Assembly: GCA_022835495.1 (NCBI GenBank)
Contig: BQOK01000001.1
Span: 2,542,001-2,606,000 of the forward strand
Reading direction: 5' to 3'
Length of the DNA stretch: 64,000 bases
Source: Oscillospiraceae bacterium
GTDB taxonomy: Bacteria; Bacillota; Clostridia; Oscillospirales; Ruminococcaceae
This document shows, piece after piece, positions 46,939 to 55,712 of this stretch. Position 1 is the first letter of the stretch. The number at the start of each line of letters is the position of its first letter. The notes beneath the pieces were generated by a model, which saw nothing but the letters and a program-made list of their open reading frames with translations, was not told where the DNA came from and searched no databases. The translations under genes were made by a program, and so were the position numbers.

Positions 46939-47763
46939 GTGGAACTTGTATGCCGACTGCTGGAGGTCTCCCGCAGCGGGTACTACGAATGGCTGGGCCG
47001 CAAACCCTCTTTGCGCCGGCAGAAGGATCAGGAACTGAAACGCCGGCTGCTGAGCCTGCACCAGCGTTATCCCGCCCTTGGGCTGGACAGCCTGTATCAC
47101 CTGATCCGCCCGCAGCTTTCCTGCTCGCGCAAGCGCATCCACCGCCTGATGAACGAGATGAACATCTCCTCCACGCGCAGGCGTGCCTACAAAGCCACGA
47201 CCAACTCAAGACACGCGCACCCCATCGCGCCCAATCTCCTTGCGCGCCGCTTCTCCTTTGACAAGCCAGACACCGCATGGGTCGGCGATATTACCTATAT
47301 CCCCACCGGCGAGGGCTGGCTCTACTGCGCTGTTGTGAAAGACCTTTGCACAAAGCAGATCGTCGGCTACGCCTTCTCCGACCGCATCGACACAAATCTC
47401 ACTCTCGCCGCCCTCGGCATGGCCGTCCGGCGCCGCAAGCCTCTGCCCGGCCTCATCTTCCACTCCGACCGCGGCGTCCAATACGCCGCCTACGCTTACC
47501 GTCAGCGTCTCGCCAGCCTCGGCATCCGGCAAAGCATGTCCCGCAAGGGCGATCCCTATGACAACGCCGTGGCCGAAAACTTCTTCAGCTGCCTCAAGTG
47601 CGAGTGCGTCCATCTGCGCCATTTCGCCTCAAGGGCACAAGCCATGGCAGACGTCTTCGCTTATATCGAGACCTTTTACAACCCAGTGCGCCCGCATTCC
47701 TCTATTGGCTGGCGTCCTCCGGATGCCTTTGCGCGTGCCTTGTCTGAGCATCCCGCCGCCTGA
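46939..47763 (+). CDS. IS3-family transposase OrfB (DDE catalytic part)
   Basis: From the frame's first GTG, 274 aa; the real product is probably an OrfAB fusion entering at 46867. It has an HTH_21-like region (YPALGLDSLYHLIR, SRKRIHRLM), then the rve integrase core with the DDE residues in WVGDITYI, FHSDRGVQY and AVAENFFSCLKCE. It ends in the usual NPVRPHSSIGWRPP. All catalytic residues are present, so the IS looks active. Confidence 0.92.
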   Translation: MELVCRLLEVSRSGYYEWLGRKPSLRRQKDQELKRRLLSLHQRYPALGLDSLYHLIRPQLSCSRKRIHRLMNEMNISSTRRRAYKATTNSRHAHPIAPNLLARRFSFDKPDTAWVGDITYIPTGEGWLYCAVVKDLCTKQIVGYAFSDRIDTNLTLAALGMAVRRRKPLPGLIFHSDRGVQYAAYAYRQRLASLGIRQSMSRKGDPYDNAVAENFFSCLKCECVHLRHFASRAQAMADVFAYIETFYNPVRPHSSIGWRPPDAFARALSEHPAA

Positions 47764-47841
47764 GTGTGATACGACAAGATATCCTGCGTTTCTTTCTGTT
47801 TTTTCTTCATTTTTACTGTCCACGAAACCGGGAAGGGCACA

Positions 47842-50800
47842 GCGCCGCGTTAAAGCAGTCAAACAGGCCGGTGTCGTCCATGCGGCCCACAATGCCGCCC
47901 ACATAGATCCCAGTCGGCGTGTCGTACTTGCCGCTGTGCACCTGCACGCTCTTCACCACGCCGGGTTTTAGCACAAAGCCGAACAACCCCCACCCCTCAA
48001 GGGTTGGGTCCAGCGTGTCGCTTAAATACACATTGCTGATGGAATGGCGCTTGCCGTCAAAGCTGCCCATAAAAGGGCAGGTGGTTCCCTGCCCCTGCTT
48101 CGGCAAAGCGCCGATGGGGCTCCAGGGCAGCGCTTTGGCCGGGTCCGCCTTCACCTCGGCCGGGCCTGTGGTGGTGTAAGCGCAGCCCGCAAGGTCAATG
48201 TCGGCCGTCAGCTCGGCGCACGCCGTGCTGAACCCCGCGTTATAGCTCTGCGGGTCGTTCATTCTGTACATATACCAGGCCAGCGCCTCGGGCGTGCCGA
48301 TCTGGTAGGGGTCGTCTGCGGTGCCCCTGCCGGTGGGCTTGCCCCCCACGCGGCCCTCCTCCACCGCCTGGCCCACATCCTTCCAGCTGGTGCTGCCATA
48401 CAGCTTTGTAAGCATGGGCAGCCCGTCGTTTTCGTTGGTGGCGGCCCGCCACTTGTACATCACTTCATCCGAAATCATCTCGCCGTCCGCCCTGTCGTTC
48501 AGGTTCTCCTGCAGCGTGCCGCCCGGCACCACCGGGCTTGAGAATTCGTTATATGCCTTCACCGCGCTGCTGCCGTTGGTAAAAAGGCCCGACTTCCTCA
48601 CGTCCGCGTCCCCCTCGTCGGCCCCTATAAAAGGTGCCCTGCCTGGTTCGGCGCGGCCGTAGCACTGCTCTATTAAAACCTTACTGCCGCCCTTGCCCGC
48701 CAAAAGGCCCGCCGAAACGCTGGTATAATCGCTGTCCACACCGGGCATAAGGCCGTAGCAGTTCAATAAATAAACCTGGTAGTTACCGAATTGCCCCACC
48801 AGGCCGCCCGCGTTCAGCCCATCGCTTTTGCCCCTCGCGGTTATGCGCCCGGCACAATAGCTGTTTGCTATAAACTTATTCGCCGAAAAACTGGCGGCCA
48901 TGCCTGCCAGGCCGCCCATCGCCCCGGAAGAACTCTGGAACAGCAGCTCGCCCGCCTCGGCCGGGCGGCTGCAATTCAGCATGCCGGCCGCGTAGCCCGC
49001 AATGCCGCCGCACGCCACGCCGTTTGACCCTGTGACCAAAATCTCGGTGGATACGCTGCAGTTGATCACATCTCCCATGCTAACGCCCACCAGGCCGCCC
49101 ACATACACCGGCAGGCTCGAAGAGGCCGCCTGCAGGCCTTCGCAGTGCACCCTGCAACTGGCGTCCAGGATCAAATTTTTTATAACGCACTCGGGATAAC
49201 CCGCCTCGGCAAAAAAGCCCAACACGTCCATGTTTATTTCTGCGCCTGCGCTCTTCAGGCTTGCCACGATGTTGCTGTCCACCAGCATATTGCTGATGGT
49301 GTTCCCGCAGCCGTCGAACACGCCACGGAACGTATAAGCACGATAAAGGCCGATGGGCACCCACGGCAGCGGCGCCTCCGGGGTGCCGCCGTAAGCCGCG
49401 CCGGTAAGGTCCATGGAAGTGCCGAGCTTCACATAATGCTTGGCATTCAGGTGGCCCTGCGAGATCACATAGGTATACAGGGCAAGCCGTTCCGGGCTGT
49501 CGATCACATACGGGTCGCTTTCGTCCCCCCTGTGTGCTCCATACCACCCGCCCTCGTCAAACCATTCGCCATTGTTGTACAGCTCCACCCCCACATCCTG
49601 CCAGGTGGCATAGCCGGCGGCCGCCGGCGCGGGCGCCGGCGCCTCGGCGGTGAGCGAAAAGGTCTTGGAAACGCCGCCCAGGCTGCCGGTAATGCTGCCC
49701 GTGCTGACCCCGGCGGGGGCCGTTTCGCCGTTTTCTTCACTGGGGGCAGGCGCGTCGGTGCCCTCGCCCGGCGCGGCCCCCCCGGTCTGGCCGTCCTGTG
49801 CCTCCTGGCCGTTCTCTGCCTCGGGCCCCTGGGGATCCACAGCCCCCGCGCCCAGGCCCAGCTTCACGCCCCAAAATGGCCACAGGGAAACAAGCCCTGC
49901 CGCCGGCTCTGCGGCAAGGCCTGCTTCGGGCTGTTGTTCCGTGCTTTCCGGCGCGGGGGCCTGCTGCTCCGCGCTCTCCGGGGCAGCGCTCTCCTGCGGC
50001 GCGTCCCCGCTTTCCGGCTCCTCCGCTTCCGGCGGTGCGCTGGGTGCGCTGCCCGGCGCCTGCTCCGGCTCGCTTTCCGGCCCGTTTTCCTCCGGCGCGG
50101 GGGGCGCTTCGCCCCCCGGTTGCTCCCCGGCCTCTTCGTCGTTTCCTTCCGGGGCTGGGCCCGGCTGCGCACCGGCGCCCGGCGCGCCCACAATGGCAAC
50201 GCCCCCCTGCACCGTAATGGCCCCGCTGGCGCTCCACTCCACCGCTTCGCCGTCCACCTGTTCGGTCAGCTCCACCGTGCTCGCGCCCGCGCTCAGCACA
50301 TCCTGCAGGGTCTGCCCCGCCGGTAGCACCAGCGCAATCGCGCTCGCCTTGCTGCGCAGCGCCTGCGCAGCGTCCTCGTGCTGCGCAAAATACGCAATCT
50401 GCGGGTACGCCTGCTCCGCGTAATACCACTCGCCTGCAAGCTCCGCCTGCCCGGTCAGCGCGGCCGTGTCCCGCCCTTCGGCATAGCTGTCGCCCGCGCA
50501 GGCCATCTGCCGGTCGTACACGCAGCCCTCGGTTTCCCCGCTGCCGCCCGCCAAAAAGCCTGCCCGCTCCCCTTCGCCCGTCACCGTGGCCGTCGAAAAG
50601 CTGTTTTCAATTCTTCCGTCGCTCGCGCCCGCAAAGCCGCCTGTCAGCCCGCTGCCCTCCACCGTGCCGGTGGCGTAGCATCCGCTCACAAGGCCCCCTG
50701 CTTCCACGCTGCCCACAAAGCCGCCCAAAAGGCTGCCCGGCGCGTTCTTCCCGTTCATGCTCACAAACGCATAGCACTGCCGGATCACCGTGTTCCCCAT

Positions 50801-52183
50801 GCTCTGCGCCACAAGCCCGCCCGCCGCCACCGCGCCGGGCGTTACCTCTATGTACTCCCGCCGCACCGGCTGCACCTCGCTCACCAGCGAATCGCTTGGC
50901 GCCGTGGTGGGCGCGGGCGTTTCACTGGGCACAGGTGTTTCGCTCGGCTCCGGCGTTTCTTCCGCTTCCGGCGCCTCGGTGCTCTGGGGCCCCTCGCTGG
51001 GCGCCGGGCTCATCGAAGCCCCGGGCCCTTCGCTGGGCAGGGGGCTTGCCGTGGGCTCCGCCGTCGCTTCCGGCGCAGGCGAAAGGGCCGGCGCCTCGGT
51101 GGGTGCCGGTGCTTCGCTGGGCGCCTCGGTTGCCGCGGGCGCCTCGGTGGGCTCCGGCTCCGGCACAGGTTCCGGTTCCGGGGCAGGGGCAGGATCTGGT
51201 TCCGGCTCTGGCGCAGGCTCCTGTGGCGCGGGCTCCTGCGCAGCGCCCTCGCTCGCCGCTTCCCTTGCGCTGGCCGCGGAAATGCCGCTCAGCAGCCCCA
51301 CCGGCAGCACCGTGCCCCCCACCAGCCGCAGCGCAGCGCCTGCGCCCTCCGCCAGCCCCGGGGCCATGTTTTGTTCCGCCGGCGCTTCCGCCTCCGGCTC
51401 GGTTTCCACCGGTTCCACAGGCTCTGCCGGCTGGGCGGGCGGCGCTTCCGGCCCCGGCGCAGGCTCCACCTGCCCGTTTTCCTGCCCTGCGCCGCTCTCC
51501 GCCTCGCTGCCCGCCTCCTCCGTGGGCCCGCTTGCGCTTTCTTCGTCCAGTGCGCTGTCGGCAGCGGCGGTGCTGCTGCCGGCCTCTGCGCTGCCGGTAG
51601 CGCCCGCTTGCTCCGGCGCCTCCGGCTCCACCTCGATCTTTGTGGGCGCAGGGCTTTCCAGCACAACGCTGCCCACCACCCCGCACCGCTCAATCTCGCT
51701 GTCCACCGCGCACGCCGCCAGCGCCGCGTACCCGCTGATGTAGCTCCCGTCCGCTGCCTGGTACACCGCAGCCTCCGTGATCGCCGCGCCGTCCAGCAGC
51801 AGGTTTTCCACCCGCGCCCCCTGCATCACCCCGAACAGCGGCCGCACAAGCCCCGTGATCCGGTGCCCCGCGCCGTCCAGGCTCCCCGTAAACGGCCGGT
51901 ACACGCTCCCGATGCTTTCGCTCAGGCCCCCAAGATCCACGTCCCCAGCCAGCACATACCTCCCCGCCGGGTCGTACCGCTCGCTCTCCACGTCCAAAAG
52001 GCAGGCCTCAAAATCTGCCAGGCTTGCAAGCGCCACCGTTTCCGGCTGCAAAGCCCGCGCCGTGCCGATCGTGCCCAGCACCGCCGCTGCTAGCAAAACC
52101 ACCGCCAGGCACAGCGCTCCCACCGCTGTGCCCAGCCGCTTCCTTTCCTTTTGTTCCTGTACAATGTGCAGTATTGTGGACAT
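47842..52183 (-). pseudogene. Giant GLUG-repeat surface protein, N-terminal 1,447 residues, separated by an IS
   Basis: The 5' part of the split gene. ATG 52183 (MSTILHIVQ) follows AGGAGGA. One membrane-spanning signal (about 17-42) is followed by a first GLUG-like block (about 50-165), a long Pro/Glu/Ala/Ser linker (about 165-440, with repeats of PEPEP, PTEAP and PSEAP type), a second GLUG block, another acidic Pro-rich linker (about 690-850), and more GLUG repeats up to GLFDCFNAA. The frame then reads nine codons into the IS and stops at 47813. With the 3' part the protein would be 4,023 aa. Glutamate/proline linkers of this kind usually span the cell wall. The truncated form could still be exported but lacks most of the solenoid. 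Confidence 0.85.
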
Positions 52184-52276
52184 ATCCCTTTGTTCCTCCT
52201 GAATGCCTTGCTTTTTCTATCTTCAAAGCCCTTCTGGGCGTCTTTAGCCAACCTTTAACCAATCTTTAGCCGGTCT

Positions 52277-52822
52277 TTAGCCGATCCTTCGCACCACCAG
52301 CACCGCCTTGCCCAGCACCGTCCGGGCCTCCACCGGGCCCATTTCCTTATACCGGCTGTCCAGCGAGGCCGCAGGGTTATCCCCCAGCAAAAACACGCTG
52401 CCCTCCGGCACCGTCAGCGGCGTCTTCACCGCCTGCTCCACCTCGCCCGCGCTGCCGCCCAGTGCTTCCCCGTTCACCAGGACCTCGCCCTCGGTGCCCA
52501 GTTCCACCCTGTCGCCCGCCAGGGCCGCCACGCGCTTCACCACGTCCCCGCCCCCGTACGCAAACACCACCACGTCCCCCGGCGCATATTCCTTTGCCAG
52601 CCGGTTGTAAATCACAATGTCACCCGGGCAGAACGCCGGCCGCATGGATTCCCCCTGCACCACGTCCACCCCCAGCACAAAACTGAACACACCCAGCAGC
52701 ACCAGCGCCAGCGCCGCCACCGCGCCGCAGAACGCGCCCAGCCGCCGCCACCGCCGCCCTGCCCGCCGCCGCCCTTCCAGCAGCAGCTTGCGTTCCAGCC
52801 GGCTCGATACCCGCTCGGTCAC
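52277..52822 (-). CDS. Signal peptidase I
   Basis: A 181-aa S26A peptidase from GTG 52822, which overlaps the previous stop (GTGA), with AGGTGA upstream. One membrane helix (about 28-50). The catalytic Ser is in GESMRP (Ser59) and the Lys in VVKRVAALAGD (Lys96); the conserved GDNPAASLDSRYKEMGPV follows. So it is the LepB Ser/Lys type rather than the SipW Ser/His type. Dedicated peptidases inside surface operons usually process their operon's own secreted subunits. Confidence 0.9.
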   Translation of the reverse strand: MTERVSSRLERKLLLEGRRRAGRRWRRLGAFCGAVAALALVLLGVFSFVLGVDVVQGESMRPAFCPGDIVIYNRLAKEYAPGDVVVFAYGGGDVVKRVAALAGDRVELGTEGEVLVNGEALGGSAGEVEQAVKTPLTVPEGSVFLLGDNPAASLDSRYKEMGPVEARTVLGKAVLVVRRIG

Positions 52823-53160
52823 GGCCGTTCACCTGCCTGTCCCTGCCGGGTTCCCAGCTTTTCCTCCGCGCGCCACAGCTTTGCCTGCGTTTCGCTCAGC
52901 GCCTTGCGCAGCTTTTCCAGCTCCTGCCGGCTTGCCGCACGCTCCGCCATGATGTGCCGCTTCAGTTCCACCGCGCCCGCGTCGTACTCGTCCACGATCC
53001 CCTGCAGCCGCTCCACTTCCATCTCCGCCTCGGCCAGCGCCTGCTCGTATTCCTCTTCCTGCGCCTTGATCTCTTCCTGCAGCTGCCGCAGGTAGTCCAG
53101 GATCTGCGCCTCGTCGTACCCGCTGCACAGCCCCGCCTTGAACACCGACCTCACCCGCAT
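52819..53160 (-). CDS. Coiled-coil protein, first gene of the envelope operon
   Basis: A 113-aa protein from ATG 53160 (MRVRSVFKAG), with AAGGAAAGAG upstream. After about 20 residues it is one continuous Glu/Lys/Gln-rich coiled coil (LRQLQEEIKAQEEEYEQAL to about residue 100). The start GYDEAQILDYLRQLQ is reminiscent of DivIVA-like proteins, but I would not assign it. Cytoplasmic. It is the first gene downstream of the invertible segment; its leader of about 85 bases begins at the repeat at 53246. Confidence 0.65.
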   Translation of the reverse strand: MRVRSVFKAGLCSGYDEAQILDYLRQLQEEIKAQEEEYEQALAEAEMEVERLQGIVDEYDAGAVELKRHIMAERAASRQELEKLRKALSETQAKLWRAEEKLGTRQGQAGERP

Positions 53161-53245
53161 TGCCGCTCTTCCTTTCCTTCGTTCTGCGCCCCCGCGCGCG
53201 GGCCAAAAAGCGCTTGAAAGCCCCGTTTTTATAGGCGGAAAACCT

Positions 53246-53271
53246 ACCACATAATCTGAATTATGTGGTGC
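53246..53271 (+). repeat. Left recombination site of the invertible segment
   Basis: 26 bases, the exact reverse complement of 53549-53574. It is itself a near palindrome: ACCACATAAT and ATTATGTGGT arms around CTGA, the form of a tyrosine recombinase core site with two half-sites and a short asymmetric spacer. Confidence 0.92.
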
Positions 53272-53320
53272 GCCGCGCATGGCACACCGCCGTTTTTGCG
53301 GGCCACCGCGCACTTTTATA

Positions 53321-53361
53321 TAAAAGAAAAGCCAGGCACTGCCAACTTTGCAGTGCCCGGC
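53321..53361 (-). terminator. Terminator inside the invertible segment
   Basis: An 11-bp stem with one mismatch (53331-53341 with 53351-53361) followed on the minus strand by TTTTCTTTTA. In this orientation it would stop transcripts coming from the recombinase gene before the operon. Confidence 0.75.
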
Positions 53362-53487
53362 CCTGTTTGCCATGCCTTTTTTTAAAGCAGCGAAAAACGC
53401 ACCTGGAAGCGGGGCGCAAAGCGCGCCCGTTCCAAATGCCGCTGTTTTTTTTAAATGTCGTTTTATGGTTTTTTTGCACATAAAACG

Positions 53488-53516
53488 TTGCATTTTTTGT
53501 GAAAATAGGGTATAGT
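53488..53516 (+). promoter_or_regulatory. Sigma-A promoter inside the invertible segment
   Basis: TTGCAT (53488-53493), exactly 17 bases, TATAGT (53511-53516). It reads towards and antisense into the recombinase gene in this orientation, and towards the envelope operon after inversion. Confidence 0.7.
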
Positions 53517-53548
53517 GGAATGGAATAAACAGTTCAGTTTTTATGTAA

Positions 53549-53574
53549 GCACCACATAATTCAGATTATGTGGT
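53549..53574 (-). repeat. Right recombination site of the invertible segment
   Basis: The exact reverse complement of 53246-53271; arms ACCACATAAT and ATTATGTGGT around TCAG. Here the palindrome extends to 12-base arms (53549-53576). The opposite spacers (CTGA and TCAG) fix the two sites in inverted order, so recombination inverts rather than deletes. Confidence 0.92.
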
Positions 53575-53591
53575 GCTTTTCTTTTTGCCGT

Positions 53592-54446
53592 TCAGCCCCC
53601 GCACCCCACCAGCCCCAGCCGCGAGATCAGGCGTTTTTGTTCCAGCCCGCTGGTGGCGGTGTAAATGCGGGTGGTCTCCACGCTGGCGTGGCCCAGCACG
53701 TCGGCCAGGCGCACAATGTCCTTTTCCAGCTGGTAATAGGTCACCGCAAACAGGTGGCGCAGGTTGTGGGGGAACACCTTGCCGCTGTCCACCCCCGCGC
53801 TCTCGCACAGGCGTTTCATCTCGGCCCAAATGTTGCTGCGGTCCATCGGGCAGCCGCTGCGGGTCACAAACACCGGGCCCGAGCCCACGCCCTGGCGGCG
53901 GCAGTAATCCAGCAAAAGCTTTTTCAGCGGCGCCGGAAAAAACACCACCCGCTCGCGCCCCTTGTTGCGCACCTGCGCGCGGCCCTGCCGCACCGCCTCC
54001 ACCGTGATGAACCGGTGCTCGCTTACCCGGATGCCCGTGCCGCAAATGGCCTGCATCAGCAGCCACAGCCGCTCGTTCCGGCTGCTTTTTGCGGCGGCCA
54101 GCAGCCGCTGGTACTCGCTTTTGGTCAGCTCCTTTTCCGTTTCGCGGAAATTGCGCTTTTGCACCCGCAGCAGCCGCACCTGGCACTCCCGCCAGTCCAA
54201 AAACAAAAGCAGCCGGTTCACCGCGGCCAGCATCGAGTTTGCGCTCACCGTTTTGTAGTGTTCGGCCAAATGCTGCTTGTAGGCGATCACCCGCTCCTTG
54301 TCCACCCGCTTGTCCTCGCCCAAAAAGCGATAAAACGCCCGCGCGTCCCGCAGGTACTTTTCCACCGTGTTCGCGCTGCGTTCCTCGCGCACCAGGCAGC
54401 GCCGGAATGCCTCCAGCCCCGCCAGGCTCAAAACCTTTTCTTCCAT
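53592..54446 (-). CDS. Tyrosine recombinase, probable invertase of the adjacent segment
   Basis: A 284-aa phage-integrase-family protein from ATG 54446 (MEEKVLSL), with AAGGGGG upstream. The N-terminal SAM-like DNA-binding domain covers about residues 10-90 and the catalytic domain about 105-275. All six catalytic positions are visible: Arg140 (GTGIRVSE), Lys162 (NKGRERVV), His227 and Arg230 (HNLRH), His253 (LGHAS) and Tyr262 (TRIYTA). Length and layout match XerC/D-like invertases. Its stop lies 17 bases from the right recombination site, and sites of this kind suit such enzymes. It is encoded after the LytTR gene, in the same direction. Confidence 0.92.
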   Translation of the reverse strand: MEEKVLSLAGLEAFRRCLVREERSANTVEKYLRDARAFYRFLGEDKRVDKERVIAYKQHLAEHYKTVSANSMLAAVNRLLLFLDWRECQVRLLRVQKRNFRETEKELTKSEYQRLLAAAKSSRNERLWLLMQAICGTGIRVSEHRFITVEAVRQGRAQVRNKGRERVVFFPAPLKKLLLDYCRRQGVGSGPVFVTRSGCPMDRSNIWAEMKRLCESAGVDSGKVFPHNLRHLFAVTYYQLEKDIVRLADVLGHASVETTRIYTATSGLEQKRLISRLGLVGCGG

Positions 54447-54575
54447 CTTGCGGCCCCCTTTTCGTTTGTGAATAGTATACCCACAAAACAGCGCGTCCAT
54501 TTTTCGGCTCCAACGCCCGGTCCCCCGGGGGCACTTTGCCGGCCCTGCTCCTTTCGTACTTTATAAAAAAATTCA

Positions 54576-55466
54576 TCATTCATCAACCGCTTCTGCACCA
54601 ATCGTGCATTTTTCTGCACCAATCGTGTGTTTTTCAATCTCGGCCCTGATCTTTGTATACCGCTGCGCGGGCACCGGCACGGTGTAGCCGTCGCACAAAT
54701 GCAGCGCACACCGGCTCACCCCCACCACGTAGTCCGGGTTCACCAGGTAGCTGCGGTGCACCCGCAGCAGCCCCGGCAGCCGCCTGGCCAGCCTGCACAG
54801 CTTTTCGCACAGCTCAATGGGGCCGTTCACGCTGTAAACCACGCTGTGGGTCCGCTGTGCCTCGGCAAACACCACCTCGCTTTCCATCAGGATATGGCGG
54901 CGGCCGTGCACATCCTGCAAAACCAGCTTGCGGGGCGTTGCCTGGCTGCGGCGCAGGATCTCCTGCACGTACCGGTAGGTTTCCTTTCCCGCCCGGAAGG
55001 GCAGCGGTTCGTTTGCTTCCTTTACCTGCCAGTCGTTCGAAACGTGGATGTGCACGGCCTTTGGCCCCTCCCCGGTGCGCCGGTACTGGAACGTGACCCG
55101 CTGCCGGAACGCCAGCACCAGCCCGCTGCCCTCGGCGGTGCGCACCTGCAGGCTGCCAAACACGGTGGCGCACCGCTCGTCGGCGTCCACAAGCTGGTAC
55201 GCCGCGTTTTTAATTTCAAACCGGATTCCCTTTTCCCGGTCCAGAATCGCCAGCATTCCCTCCGCGGTGTCCGCGTACTGCCCCTCCATGGCCCCCAGCC
55301 ACACCACGTCCGGCGCAAGATACGGCCGCATATCCTGCCGGTAATCCCCGTAATGGGCCTCCACCAAAAATTCGGTGAGCCCCGGCAGCGCCGCGTACCA
55401 GGGCTGTTCCTCCGTTGCAAGCGGCTTTCCGCTGTTCTCCTGCGATAAAACGCTTGTTTCGCCCAT
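54576..55466 (-). CDS. NTF2/SnoaL-like LytTR-domain transcription regulator
   Basis: A protein of about 296 aa. The N-terminal ~130 residues form an NTF2/SnoaL-like domain (TEFLVEAHYGDYRQDMRPYL, ending HIHVSND). The C-terminal domain (about 185-280) is LytTR: LYxDVHGRRH-like strand, EVVFAEAQRTHSVVYS, LPGLLRVHRSYLVNPDYV. The start is uncertain: ATG 55466 has no clear ribosome site, while AAAGGAGG at about 55500 serves no in-frame start nearby, and ATG 55529 sits almost on the predicted transcription start. It is not a response regulator (no receiver domain); the NTF2-like domain probably senses a ligand. It may control the recombinase or the envelope operon. Confidence 0.75.
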   Translation of the reverse strand: MGETSVLSQENSGKPLATEEQPWYAALPGLTEFLVEAHYGDYRQDMRPYLAPDVVWLGAMEGQYADTAEGMLAILDREKGIRFEIKNAAYQLVDADERCATVFGSLQVRTAEGSGLVLAFRQRVTFQYRRTGEGPKAVHIHVSNDWQVKEANEPLPFRAGKETYRYVQEILRRSQATPRKLVLQDVHGRRHILMESEVVFAEAQRTHSVVYSVNGPIELCEKLCRLARRLPGLLRVHRSYLVNPDYVVGVSRCALHLCDGYTVPVPAQRYTKIRAEIEKHTIGAEKCTIGAEAVDE

Positions 55467-55542
55467 CCTTTTGGCCCATTGTAGTTGCGGGCCTTCCTCC
55501 TTTCCGGGCTGCCAGGCCGGCGCGCCCATGCGTTTTAAAATA

Positions 55543-55573
55543 ATTATAAAATAGCAAAGCCCAAAAACTGCAA
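55543..55573 (-). promoter_or_regulatory. Candidate promoter of the LytTR-recombinase unit
   Basis: Minus strand TTGCAG (complement of 55568-55573), 19-base spacer (long), TATAAT (complement of 55543-55548). Confidence 0.45.
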
Positions 55574-55600
55574 GAAATGTTTACCAATTTTCCGCACGGC

Positions 55601-55635
55601 AAAAATGGGGGGCCGCACCTGCGGCCCCCCATTTT
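55601..55635 (-). terminator. Terminator of the corrinoid adenosyltransferase gene
   Basis: A perfect 16-bp stem (AAAATGGGGGGCCGCA at 55602-55617 with 55620-55635) and a 2-base loop, followed by T on the minus strand. Confidence 0.75.
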
Positions 55636-55712
55636 GCTGTATTAAAAATTCCCGGTTTCCCCTGCCCGGCCCTGCGGGCGCGCGTTCCCTTTTTGCAAAA
55701 CCCTGCCGGCGC

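Larger units (their letters stand above)
46511..47841 (+). mobile_element. IS3-family insertion sequence, 1,331 bp
   Basis: Ends are imperfect inverted repeats starting TG and ending CA, with matching cores CCCGATTTGCCGGACAG (left) and CCCGGTTTCGTGGACAG (right, complement). It is flanked by a 4-bp direct repeat, GCGC (46507-46510 and 47842-47845). Two overlapping reading frames on the plus strand form a typical IS3 OrfA/OrfB pair. Removing the IS and one GCGC rejoins the GLUG gene in frame (AAC GCG GCG CAG GTG). Confidence 0.93.
53246..53574. promoter_or_regulatory. Invertible promoter segment (329 bp)
   Basis: Bounded by perfect 26-bp inverted repeats, with 277 bases between them. Inside are a plus-strand sigma-A promoter (53488-53516) and a minus-strand intrinsic terminator (53321-53361). 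A tyrosine recombinase gene ends 17 bases away and a 21-kb envelope operon begins 85 bases away on the other side. Inversion would place the promoter at about 53304-53332 facing the operon. As given, the promoter faces away and the terminator blocks read-through into the operon, which I read as OFF. Confidence 0.85.
53161..53591. other. 431-base intergenic region holding the DNA switch
   Basis: No gene. It contains the invertible segment 53246-53574, an 85-base leader for the coiled-coil gene, and 17 bases between the right repeat and the recombinase stop. Confidence 0.7.

Noticed and set aside
52277-52822. SipW-type peptidase, hence a TasA matrix operon
   Set aside because: The peptidase has the Ser/Lys pair of the LepB type, and the secreted proteins show no clear TasA pattern.
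31724-53160. Sortase-type pilus operon
   Set aside because: No sortase gene, no LPXTG-like sorting signals and no pilin motif were seen; anchoring is by membrane helices.
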